From NCBI GenBank assembly GCA_025980475.1, contig JAICXL010000021.1:1-36451 (forward strand): DNA of 36,451 nucleotides, written 5' to 3'. The DNA comes from Nocardioidaceae bacterium. Lineage in GTDB: Bacteria; Actinomycetota; Actinomycetes; Propionibacteriales; Nocardioidaceae. The notes beneath the pieces were generated by a model. The model made no database searches, had not been told where the DNA came from, and saw only the letters and a list, made by a program, of their open reading frames with translations. This document shows positions 24,093-31,272 of this stretch, piece after piece; position 1 is the stretch's first letter; each line of letters opens with the position of its first letter. A program made the position numbers and the translations under genes.

Positions 24093-25334
24093 CTACTTCC
24101 AGACGCGGACGTAGTCGATGTCCAGCGTCGCCGGGAAGGTCGTCAGCGAGTTGGGCGCGTTCGTGCCCATTCCGACTGCCTGGGTGAGCAGCAGGTAGAA
24201 GGGCTGGTTGAACGGCGCGGCCGGGTCGGTGCTGTTGCTGGCCTGGTAGTGGTCGACCAGACAGGTGTTGCCGTTGTAGGAGACCGTGAGCGTGCCCGGT
24301 TGCCAGTCGAGCGTGTAGGTGTTCCAGTGCGCGGGGTCGATCACGCAGGAGTAGCTGGTGACCTCGTTGGTGTTGGTCACCGGGTTGGCCGTCAGCGGGT
24401 CGTAGCGGTAGTGCAGGTAGGGCACGTCGAGGGTCGGGTACTGCGAGTAGAACTCGGCGAGGTCGATCTCACCCGAGCCGGGCCAGGGGCCGTACTTCGG
24501 GGTGACCGGGTAGAGCCAGAGCGTCTCCTGCACGCCGGCCGTACGGTTCGCGGGCAGCTTGGCGCGGACCTGATAGCGGCCGTAGGCCTGGGCGAACTTC
24601 CCGAAGGTGTGCACCATGCCGCCCTGGTAGGCGGTGGTGTAGGCGCCGCACGGGGTAGGCTTCCCGGTCTTCACCACGCTCAGGTGCAAGGCACCGCCCG
24701 AGACCGAGATCGTGTTCGGCTGGTCGACGTAGCAGACCTGGCCGGTGGCCGGGTCGCCGGTGTAGAAGTTGTTGCCGGTCGACACCTCGGCATTCCATTT
24801 CTCGCGGTCCAGCGCCGTCGCGTCCCCGGTGCGTGCGTCGAACTCGTCGTCGAAGGTGCATCGCCACGGCTCGCCGTCCGCCTTCGGCGGCGGGTCGGCA
24901 CCGCACGGAGTCCAGGTCGGCGGTGAGGCCCAGCCGGAGCTGGGCGCGGCCTGAGTCGCCTCCACGCGTCGCATCGGCGAGACACCGGGACGGGTACGCC
25001 GCGTCCCGGCCACCCGCGCCCGATAGGCCGCGACGCCGACCCTGTTGCGGACCAACGCCACGCGGTAACGCGATCGCGCGCCGGTCCGGACCCGCTCGAC
25101 CGTGTGCCAACCGGTCGGGGTTCGACGCTGGAGGAGCACGAGCCGGCCACCGGCCCGCGGACGCAATCGGCCGGAGACCGTGAACGGCACGCCCGACTGC
25201 GCCGTGTCCGGAGCACGCAGAGTCAGGGTGGTGGCACGCCGTACGGCGGCGTCGGCGCCACCGGGCGGCAGCATGAGCAGCCCGGCGAGGCACAACAGCG
25301 CCGCGACCGGCAACAGGCCGGTCCGGCGGGTCAT
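24093..25334 (-). CDS. Secreted glycoside hydrolase family 16 (beta-glucanase-like)
   Basis: 413 residues from ATG 25334; a GTG at 25367 is possible but has GGAG almost touching it. The signal peptide ends near GGADA. A small beta-rich domain (about 35-115, TLTLRAPDTAQSGVPFTVSG...) looks Ig-like and may bind carbohydrate or act as a spacer. The catalytic GH16 domain has WNAEVSTGNNFYTG, YGRYQVRAKLP and the diagnostic EIDLAE at 289-294, giving the nucleophile and acid/base glutamates. It also has YTLDWQPGTLTVSYNG and LDIDYVRVW at the end. It should cleave beta-1,3- or mixed-linkage glucans outside the cell. Divergent from the RTX-like gene. Confidence 0.92.
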   Translation of the reverse strand: MTRRTGLLPVAALLCLAGLLMLPPGGADAAVRRATTLTLRAPDTAQSGVPFTVSGRLRPRAGGRLVLLQRRTPTGWHTVERVRTGARSRYRVALVRNRVGVAAYRARVAGTRRTRPGVSPMRRVEATQAAPSSGWASPPTWTPCGADPPPKADGEPWRCTFDDEFDARTGDATALDREKWNAEVSTGNNFYTGDPATGQVCYVDQPNTISVSGGALHLSVVKTGKPTPCGAYTTAYQGGMVHTFGKFAQAYGRYQVRAKLPANRTAGVQETLWLYPVTPKYGPWPGSGEIDLAEFYSQYPTLDVPYLHYRYDPLTANPVTNTNEVTSYSCVIDPAHWNTYTLDWQPGTLTVSYNGNTCLVDHYQASNSTDPAAPFNQPFYLLLTQAVGMGTNAPNSLTTFPATLDIDYVRVWK

Positions 25335-25481
25335 GCCCGACGGCGCGAGGTGGCTCTGGGAGGGCACGCTCCGACGCTAACGGCGCCAGGCGTTCCGGGG
25401 GAGTTTTTCGGACAATTGGTGCATCGAGGGATGTTTCGCCACCTACACTCGGTGCGACCTCGAGATCCCCGGAGAACCGTC

Positions 25482-26306
25482 ATGCCGCACCCCCGCCTAC
25501 GCCGCTGCCTTGCCGCCCTCGCCGGACTGGCGATGGCCGCCGTGACCGCCGGCACCGCCACCGGCGCCACCACGCCCGATCCCGAGTACGGCCCGCCCTA
25601 CCAGTACACGACCGAGCTGATGGGCCAGTTCGGGACCCCGATCCCGCTGAAGAACATGGCGCTGCTGACCCGGACCCAGCACGGCTACCTCTACCGGGCC
25701 GGGCAGCAGAACAGCCACCTGACGATCACCCTGACCGACGCCGGCCTGCAGCTCGTCGACACCGGCACGGCGAAGTGGAAGAGGGCCGTGCCCGGCGTGT
25801 GCCACCAGCTCACGGTGGCGAAGGGCATCGGCGTGGTCTGCCCGGTCCCGGCAACGGTCAGCGCCAGCCAGCCGCTGCTGATGGAGGTCTGGCCGCGGCT
25901 CGGTGACGACTACGTCGACGGGAGCACGCTCCCCGACACCGTGGCGATGACCGTGCTCGCCGACGCGGGCAACGACACCGCCCTCCTGGGCGCCGGCCCG
26001 GACTTCTTCAACGGCTACACCGGCCACGACGTCGTCGTCGGCGGCGCCGGCAACGACTGGATCCGCAGCGGGCCCGGCGCCGACACCGTGCGCGCCGGCG
26101 CCGGCAACGACAAGGTCGTGGGCCAGTCGGGCGCCGACACCATCTACGGCAACGAGGGCGACGACGCGCTCTACGGCAGCGACGGCACCGACCACATCTA
26201 CGCCGGGTCAGGGACCGACCGCGCCAACTGCGGCGGCGGGCAGGACACCGCGACGATCGACAGCGCCGACCGCGCCATCGAGTGCGAGGCCGTGACCCTC
26301 GACTGA
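25482..26306 (+). CDS. Secreted protein with RTX-like calcium-binding repeats
   Basis: 274 residues from ATG 25482, with GGAG 7 bases upstream. A signal peptide ends near TATGA. The middle (about 30-155) has no family I recognise. From about 165 to 245 there are nonapeptide-like repeats of the GGxGxDxxx type: GYTGHDVVVGGAGNDW, GPGADTVRAGAGNDK, QSGADTIYGNEGDDAL, GSDGTDHIYAGSGTD. This forms a short calcium-binding beta-roll. The C-terminus, with two cysteines (NCGGGQD and IECE), may form a disulfide cap. In Gram-positive bacteria this would be exported by Sec, not by a type I system. Role unknown. Confidence 0.88.
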   Translation: MPHPRLRRCLAALAGLAMAAVTAGTATGATTPDPEYGPPYQYTTELMGQFGTPIPLKNMALLTRTQHGYLYRAGQQNSHLTITLTDAGLQLVDTGTAKWKRAVPGVCHQLTVAKGIGVVCPVPATVSASQPLLMEVWPRLGDDYVDGSTLPDTVAMTVLADAGNDTALLGAGPDFFNGYTGHDVVVGGAGNDWIRSGPGADTVRAGAGNDKVVGQSGADTIYGNEGDDALYGSDGTDHIYAGSGTDRANCGGGQDTATIDSADRAIECEAVTLD

Positions 26307-26314
26307 CCGACGAC

Positions 26315-26353
26315 GACCCGGAGTGAGGACCCGGAGTGAGGACCCGGAGTGAG
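26315..26353 (+). repeat. Three perfect 13-bp tandem repeats
   Basis: GACCCGGAGTGAG at 26315-26327, 26328-26340 and 26341-26353, with no mismatch, in the gap between the RTX-like gene and tRNA-Thr. Each unit contains a TGA in the third frame. Confidence 0.9.
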
Positions 26354-26382
26354 CACCGGCGTCACGACCCGGTCAGAGGGGG

Positions 26383-26458
26383 TGGAGCCGCCTGTCGGAA
26401 TCGAACCGACGACCTATTCATTACGAGTGAATCGCTCTACCGACTGAGCTAAGGCGGC
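26383..26458 (-). tRNA. tRNA-Thr (anticodon CGT)
   Basis: On the minus strand the acceptor stem GCCGCCT pairs with AGGCGGC, the D-arm is AGCTCAGTCGGTAGAGC, the anticodon stem-loop is ATTCA-CTCGTAA-TGAAT with anticodon CGT, and the T-arm is GTCGGTTCGATTCCGAC. The 3' CCA is encoded. The 76-nt cloverleaf is complete. It decodes ACG, a frequent threonine codon at this GC content. Confidence 0.97.
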
Positions 26459-26503
26459 GGGTACTGCACAGCGCCCGGCAAGCTCGGCCGGGCACGCCGG
26501 ACG

Positions 26504-26534
26504 AGTATAGGTGGGCCCGCGCCGCCGCCGCCAA
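26504..26534 (-). promoter_or_regulatory. Probable promoter of tRNA-Thr
   Basis: On the minus strand a good -10 (TATACT, 26509-26504) lies 19 bp after TTGGCG (26534-26529). A GCCCGGC/GCCGGGC hairpin (26473-26493) lies between the promoter and the tRNA, in the 5' leader. Confidence 0.5.
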
Positions 26535-26570
26535 ACAGGGGCGCGGCCCGCTTTGTCATGTGTTGCTCCC

Positions 26571-26600
26571 TTGATCGTCGTAACGAACCGGGCATATCTT
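26571..26600 (+). promoter_or_regulatory. Probable promoter of the aryl-CoA ligase gene, leaderless
   Basis: TTGATC (26571-26576) and TATCTT (26595-26600) are separated by 18 bp. The ATG at 26607 is 6 bases past the -10, where transcription would be expected to begin, and no ribosome-binding site is visible. This implies a leaderless mRNA, as at the other end of the cluster. Confidence 0.5.
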
Positions 26601-26606
26601 GCGGCC

Positions 26607-28199
26607 ATGGAGCTGCTGCCGTCCGCCCACGTCGACACGTTCTGCCGCGACCGGCTGCCAACGGCCGACGAGTGGCCGGAGTTCCTGACCGGACCGCCGG
26701 TGCCGGACTATCCCGACCGGCTGAACTGCGCCACCGTGCTGCTCGACGACACGATCAGCGAGCGTGGCGGCGACCGCCCCTGCCTGCACGCTCCGGGCTC
26801 GCCGACCTGGTCGTACGACGACCTGCGCGCGACCGCCAACCGGATAGCCCGGGTGCTCGTCGAGGACCACGGGCTCGTGCCCGGCAACCGGGTGCTGCTG
26901 CGCGGCCCCAACACCCAGTGGCTGAGCGCCTGCTGGTTCGGGGTGCTGAAGGCCGGTGGCGTCGCCGTCGCGACGATGCCGTTGCTGCGGGCCCATGAGC
27001 TGCAGGTCATCCACGACATCGCGAAGGTCGACCTGGCGCTGGTGGACCACCGCTTCCTCGAGGAGGTGCGAGGGGTCGCTGTCCCCGTCGTGCCCTTCGG
27101 GGGCGACACCGTGGACGACCTCACCGGGCGCGCCGTCGACCGGCCGGGTGACTTCGACGACGTGCTCACCTCCGCGGACGACGTCGCGCTGCTGGCCTTC
27201 ACCTCGGGCACCACCGGGCGACCGAAGTGCGCGATGCACTTCCACCGCGACGTGCTGGCGATGGCGGACACGTTCTCCGCGCGGGTCCTGGAGCCGACGC
27301 CGGACGACGTCTTCACCGGAACCCCACCGATAGCCTTCACGTTCGGGCTCGGCGGCGACCTCGTCTTCCCGCTGCGCGCCGGTGCCTCGGCCCTGATGAT
27401 CGAGAAGGCGTCGCCGACCGAGCTCGCCGGCCTCATCGAGGACTTCGGCGTCACCACCCTCTTCACCGCGCCGACGGCCTACAAGGCGATGCTCGCGGCG
27501 GGCACCAGGCTCGGCTCGCTCAGGTCGGCGGTCTCGGCCGGGGAGCACCTGCCGGCCGCCGTCTGGGAGGCCTTCCGTGAGGCGACCGGGGTGAAGATCA
27601 TCGACGGCATCGGCTCGACCGAGATGCTGCACATCTTCATCGCCTCGGCCGGCGACGACATCCGCCCGGGCTCGACAGGTCGCGCGGTGCCCGGCTACGT
27701 CGCCACCGTCGTCGACGAGGAGGGTCGCGAGCTGCCCGACGGCGAGCCCGGGCTGCTGGCCGTCAAGGGACCGACCGGCTGCCGCTACCTCGACGACCCG
27801 CGCCAGCAGACCTACGTCCAGCACGGCTGGAACCTCACCGGCGACACCTATCGCAAGGACGCCGACGGCTACTTCTGGTACCTCGCCCGCAGCGACGACA
27901 TGATCATCAGCTCCGGCTACAACATCGCCGCGCCCGAGGTCGAGGAGGCGGTGCTCAGGCATCCCGACGTCGCCGAGTGCGCCGTGGTCGGCTGGCCCGA
28001 CGAGCAGCGCGGCATGGTCGTCAAGGCCTACGTCGTGCTCACCGAGGGCGTGGCCGCGGAACCCGAGCTGGTGCCCAAGCTGCAGGACTTCGTCAAGGCC
28101 GAGATCGCGCCCTACAAGTACCCCCGCGCGATCGAGTTCGTCGACCAGCTGCCGCGCACCCAGACGGGCAAGCTGCAACGGTTCCGGCTCCGTGCCTGA
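26607..28199 (+). CDS. Aryl-CoA ligase, probably 2-aminobenzoate-CoA ligase
   Basis: 530 residues; activates a carboxylic acid with ATP and CoA through an acyl-adenylate. The AMP-forming family motifs are complete: FTSGTTGRPKCAMHFHRD (P-loop, about 197-214), DGIGSTEMLHIF (A5), NLTGDTYRKDADGYFWYLARSDDMIISSGYNI (A7-A8) and PRTQTGKLQRF with the catalytic lysine near 521. The long N-terminus with DYPDRLNCATVLLDD and the GSTEMLHIF motif are typical of the benzoate/2-aminobenzoate-CoA ligase group. The aromatic substrate is inferred mainly from the neighbouring monooxygenase/reductase fusion. The stop codon overlaps the PaaX-family gene by 8 bp. Salicylate or benzoate are alternative substrates. 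Confidence 0.85.
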   Translation: MELLPSAHVDTFCRDRLPTADEWPEFLTGPPVPDYPDRLNCATVLLDDTISERGGDRPCLHAPGSPTWSYDDLRATANRIARVLVEDHGLVPGNRVLLRGPNTQWLSACWFGVLKAGGVAVATMPLLRAHELQVIHDIAKVDLALVDHRFLEEVRGVAVPVVPFGGDTVDDLTGRAVDRPGDFDDVLTSADDVALLAFTSGTTGRPKCAMHFHRDVLAMADTFSARVLEPTPDDVFTGTPPIAFTFGLGGDLVFPLRAGASALMIEKASPTELAGLIEDFGVTTLFTAPTAYKAMLAAGTRLGSLRSAVSAGEHLPAAVWEAFREATGVKIIDGIGSTEMLHIFIASAGDDIRPGSTGRAVPGYVATVVDEEGRELPDGEPGLLAVKGPTGCRYLDDPRQQTYVQHGWNLTGDTYRKDADGYFWYLARSDDMIISSGYNIAAPEVEEAVLRHPDVAECAVVGWPDEQRGMVVKAYVVLTEGVAAEPELVPKLQDFVKAEIAPYKYPRAIEFVDQLPRTQTGKLQRFRLRA

Positions 28200-28998
28200 C
28201 CTGCCCCCGCGCCAGCTGATCCTGTCCCTCTACGGCCTCTACGCGCGGGCCGAGGGGGCGTGGCTCTCGGTGGCGTCGCTGATCGCCCTCATGGCAGAGT
28301 TCGGCGTCGACGGCGCGGCCGTCCGCTCGTCGGTCTCCCGGCTCAAGCGGCGCGGTGTGCTCGAGGCCGTCAGGCGCGACGGCAGTGCCGGCTACGCCCT
28401 TTCCGGCGAGGCACTGGAAGTGCTGCGCGAGGGCGACGTCCGGATCTGGTCACGGCCACGCGCGACCCCCGCCGACGGCTGGCTGGTGGTGGTCTTCTCC
28501 GTGCCCGAGACCGAGCGGGAGAGGAGGCACGCCCTGCGCTCCACCCTGGCCCGGCTGGGCTTCGGCACCGCGGCGCCCGGTGTCTGGGTGGCCCCGGGGA
28601 CGGCGTACGACGAGACCGCCCGCGCCCTGCGGCGGCAGGGCCTCGCGTCGTACACGGAGCTCTTCCGCGGCGACTACCTCGGCTCCGGTGAGGTGGAGCA
28701 GCGGATGCGCGAGTGGTGGGACCTCGACCAGCTCGAGAAGCTCTACGACGACTTCCGGATCGCCTGGGAGCCGGCGCTGGCCGTGCGGCGGCCGAGCCCC
28801 CGCGACGCCTTCGCGGCCTACGTGCCGATGCTCACGGCGTGGCGGCGGCTGCCCTACCTCGACCCGGGGCTCCCGCTGGAGCACCTCCCGGGCGACTGGA
28901 CCGGCGTCCGGGCCGGCGAGGTGTTCACCGTCCTGGACGGCCGGTTGCGGGCACCGGCCGAGGAGCACGCACACACGGTCGTGCACGGCGCGCGCTGA
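28192..28998 (+). CDS. PaaX-family transcriptional regulator
   Basis: 268 residues. An N-terminal winged-helix region (about 5-75: PRQLILSLYGLYAR, LIALMAEFGVDGAAVRSSVSRLKRRGVL, GYALSGEALEVL) is followed by the PaaX core with WLVVVFSVPETERERRHALRSTLARLGFG, PGVWVAP, and a C-terminal domain with RDAFAAYVPMLTAWRRLPYLDPGLP. PaaX proteins repress aromatic-acid catabolism and are released by an aryl-CoA thioester. The GTG start lies inside the last codons of the ligase gene, so the two are translationally coupled. It is the obvious candidate to sense the CoA-activated substrate and control this cluster. Confidence 0.92.
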   Translation: MPDLPPRQLILSLYGLYARAEGAWLSVASLIALMAEFGVDGAAVRSSVSRLKRRGVLEAVRRDGSAGYALSGEALEVLREGDVRIWSRPRATPADGWLVVVFSVPETERERRHALRSTLARLGFGTAAPGVWVAPGTAYDETARALRRQGLASYTELFRGDYLGSGEVEQRMREWWDLDQLEKLYDDFRIAWEPALAVRRPSPRDAFAAYVPMLTAWRRLPYLDPGLPLEHLPGDWTGVRAGEVFTVLDGRLRAPAEEHAHTVVHGAR

Positions 28999-29055
28999 GC
29001 CGCCGGGAAGTCCCGCGGGTGAGTGTCGAACCGGCGCATGGGTACCGGCCCGCGC

Positions 29056-29271
29056 ATGACCGACGACAAGACCGAGACAGTCCAGGCCGTGGTCGACCGG
29101 GTGTCGTCCTACCAGGACGGCGCCACCGAGGGCACCATCGCCGACGAGCTGCGCCGGGGCCTCAAGGAAGCCGGCGTCGACCTCTCCGACGACGAGGTGC
29201 AGAAGCTCGCCGACGCCATCGAGGACGCCAACGGCGAGGTTTCCGTCTCCGAGGTGCTGGGCCACGCCTGA
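29056..29271 (+). CDS. Small acidic protein, unknown
   Basis: 71 residues from ATG 29056; GTG 29023 and ATG 29038 are in frame. The composition is strongly acidic and helical: EGTIADELRRGLKEAGVDLSDDEVQKLADAIEDANGEVSVSEVLGHA. I do not recognise a family. Proper codon usage and a stop that abuts the convergent RidA stop without a single spare base argue that it is real. It could be read from the ligase/PaaX transcript. An association with the pathway is not shown. Confidence 0.65.
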   Translation: MTDDKTETVQAVVDRVSSYQDGATEGTIADELRRGLKEAGVDLSDDEVQKLADAIEDANGEVSVSEVLGHA

Positions 29272-29664
29272 TCAGTCGGGCAGGACCGCCAGGCCCTGCA
29301 CCTCGACGAGCGCCTCGGCGTCCCACAGCCGGGGGACCCCGATGCCGGCCATCGCGGGGTACTCGTGGCCGACGAGCCGCTGCCACACCTGGCCGATCTC
29401 GCGGGCGTGTGCACGGTAGTCGTCCATGTCGACGACGTATACGCTCAGCGAGGCCAGGTGCTCGGGCGCACCGCCGGCCTCGGCCAGCGCGGTGAGCAGG
29501 TTGCCGAGTGCCTGCTCGAACTGGGCGACCACTCCCCCCTCGACGATCGAGCCGTCGGAGGTCATTCCGGTCTGGCCGGCGAGGTGGACCGTCGTACCCC
29601 TGGCCACCACAGCGTGGCTGAAGCCACTGGGTCTCGGCAGCGACGAGGGGTTGACCCGCTTCAC
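29272..29664 (-). CDS. RidA/YjgF-family enamine/imine deaminase
   Basis: 130 residues, the normal size of this trimeric family. Conserved landmarks are VHLAGQTGM, FEQALGNLLTALAEAG, SLSVYVVDMDDY and the C-terminal GVPRLWDAEALVEVQGLAVLP. By eye, R112 and E121 match the arginine and glutamate that bind the carboxylate and activate water in RidA deaminases. The GTG start overlaps the SDR stop in a GTGA arrangement. In this cluster the natural substrate would be the ring enamine produced from 2-aminobenzoyl-CoA; a general imine-clearing role is the alternative. Confidence 0.9.
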   Translation of the reverse strand: MKRVNPSSLPRPSGFSHAVVARGTTVHLAGQTGMTSDGSIVEGGVVAQFEQALGNLLTALAEAGGAPEHLASLSVYVVDMDDYRAHAREIGQVWQRLVGHEYPAMAGIGVPRLWDAEALVEVQGLAVLPD

Positions 29665-30401
29665 GACTGCACCGCTCCCCCGTCGACGTTGAGGCCCTGA
29701 CCGTTGATCGCCCCGTTGTCGACGCACAGCATCACCGCGGACGCCACCTCCTCCGGCGCCACCAGCCGGTGGATCGGCTGCTTGCGCTCGAGGACCGCGC
29801 GCGCCTCCTCCGCGGACCTGCCCGTGCGCGACGCGATCTCCGCGACGGAACCGTCGGTCATCGGGGTGTCCACGTAGCCGGGGCAAACCGCGTTGACGGT
29901 GACGCCCGTGCGCGCGACCTCGGCGGCAGCGGAGCGGACCAGGCCCAGGACGCCGTGCTTGGCCGCGGTGTACGGCGCGATCCGCGTCTCGCCCACCTTT
30001 GACGCGACCGAGGCGATCACCACGATCCGCCCGTGGCCCGCGGACGTCATCGCCGGCAGCGCCCGGCGGATGCAGCGGAAGGGCGCGGTGAGGTTCAGGT
30101 CGAGCATCCGCTGCCACTCCTGGTCGCTCGTCGACGCCAGCGGCGAGGACGAGCCCGCGCCGGCGTTGACCACGAGAACCTCCACCGGGCCCCAGGCGGC
30201 CTCGACGGTCTCGAACATCGCCTCCGCGGCGTCGGGGTCGGTGACGTCGGTCGGCACGACCAGTGACTCGCCCGGCAGCGAGACGGCCTCGAGGGCAGCC
30301 TTGTCGCGAGCGGCCAGCGCGACCCGGTGCCCGGCGGCCGACAGCACCTGCGCGCAGGCCAGCCCGATGCCGCTGCTGGCGCCGGTGACGAGCGCGATCA
30401 T
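29661..30401 (-). CDS. Short-chain dehydrogenase/reductase
   Basis: 246 residues. The NAD(P)-binding TGASSGIG motif is at the very N-terminus, followed by VLVVNAGAG (NAG), the catalytic serine in VIASVASK, YTAAK (Y-x-x-x-K), and PGYVDTPM. The frame is open to 30506, but sequence upstream of ATG 30401 is not SDR-like. The first strand starts at residue 2, so no N-terminal extension is present. The likely role is oxidation of a hydroxyacyl-CoA intermediate or reduction of a ring ketone in the anthranilate pathway. It follows the crotonase gene by 46 bp and is coupled to ridA. Confidence 0.93.
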   Translation of the reverse strand: MIALVTGASSGIGLACAQVLSAAGHRVALAARDKAALEAVSLPGESLVVPTDVTDPDAAEAMFETVEAAWGPVEVLVVNAGAGSSSPLASTSDQEWQRMLDLNLTAPFRCIRRALPAMTSAGHGRIVVIASVASKVGETRIAPYTAAKHGVLGLVRSAAAEVARTGVTVNAVCPGYVDTPMTDGSVAEIASRTGRSAEEARAVLERKQPIHRLVAPEEVASAVMLCVDNGAINGQGLNVDGGAVQS

Positions 30402-30447
30402 CGGGGTCCCCGGAGAAGCGCGAGCGCAGCGAGCGGCTTCGTGGGAG

Positions 30448-31272
30448 TCACTTGCCCTCCCAGCGGGCCGGCCGCTTCTCGTTGAACGCGGCGTGGAACT
30501 CGGCATGGTCGTGGGTGGTCATCAGCAGCGCCTGGGTCATCGCGTCGAGCTCCATCGCGGCGCCGATCGACATGTCGAGCTCGCGGGTGATCAACGACTT
30601 GGTCTGGGCGTAGGCGAGCGTCGGCCCGTCGGCGAGCCGCCGCGCGAGCGTGGACACCGCGGCGTCCAGGGCGTCGTCCTCGACCAGTTGCGAGACCAGC
30701 CCGTAGCGGTCGGCGGTCTCGGCGTCGATGGTGTCGCCGAGCATCAGCAGCTCGGTCGCGCGGCCGGCGCCGACGACCCTGGGCAGCAGGTACGCCGCCC
30801 CCATGTCCCCGCCGGAGAGCCCCACCCTGGTGAACAGGAACGCGAACCTCGCCTTGCGCGTGCAGATCCGGAAGTCCGACGCCAGGGCAACCACCGCCCC
30901 GGCGCCCGCGGCGATGCCCTGGATGCCGCTGATGATCGGCACCGGGCACTCCCGCATCGCCCTGATCGCGTCACCGGTCATCCTGGTGAAGCCCATCAGG
31001 TCGCGGGCGTCCATCTTGATCAGCTCGCCGATGATCTCGTTGACGTCCCCGCCGCCGCAGAACCCCTTGCCCTCGCCGCGGATCACCAGCACCCGGGTGT
31101 CGCCGCGGTGCGGCAGCTCGTGCAGCAGGTCGCGCAGGTCGGCGTAGCTCTCGAAGGTGAGCGGGTTCATCTTCTCGGGCCGGTCCAGCGTCACCGTGGC
31201 GACGCCGTCGGTCACCTCGAAGCGGAAGTGCCGCCAGTCGTCGTGGATCGGCACCGAGCCGCGGTACTGCAT
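30448..31272 (-). CDS. Crotonase-superfamily protein, candidate ring-opening hydrolase
   Basis: 274 residues. The crotonase fold is clear: ATVTLDRPEKMNPLT, GEGKGFCGGGDVNEI and VPIISGIQGIAAGAGAVVALASDFRI (oxyanion hole). Aligned by eye with enoyl-CoA hydratase, both catalytic glutamates are replaced: V127 for the first and F147 for the second. Instead D156 in GLSGGDMGAAYLLPRVVG lies where MenB-, BadI- and dehalogenase-type crotonases carry an aspartate. It is therefore probably not a simple hydratase and may cleave a cyclic beta-keto-thioester. The ATG at 31272 overlaps the stop of the acyl-CoA dehydrogenase (TGATG) with AGGAG upstream. Confidence 0.85.
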   Translation of the reverse strand: MQYRGSVPIHDDWRHFRFEVTDGVATVTLDRPEKMNPLTFESYADLRDLLHELPHRGDTRVLVIRGEGKGFCGGGDVNEIIGELIKMDARDLMGFTRMTGDAIRAMRECPVPIISGIQGIAAGAGAVVALASDFRICTRKARFAFLFTRVGLSGGDMGAAYLLPRVVGAGRATELLMLGDTIDAETADRYGLVSQLVEDDALDAAVSTLARRLADGPTLAYAQTKSLITRELDMSIGAAMELDAMTQALLMTTHDHAEFHAAFNEKRPARWEGK

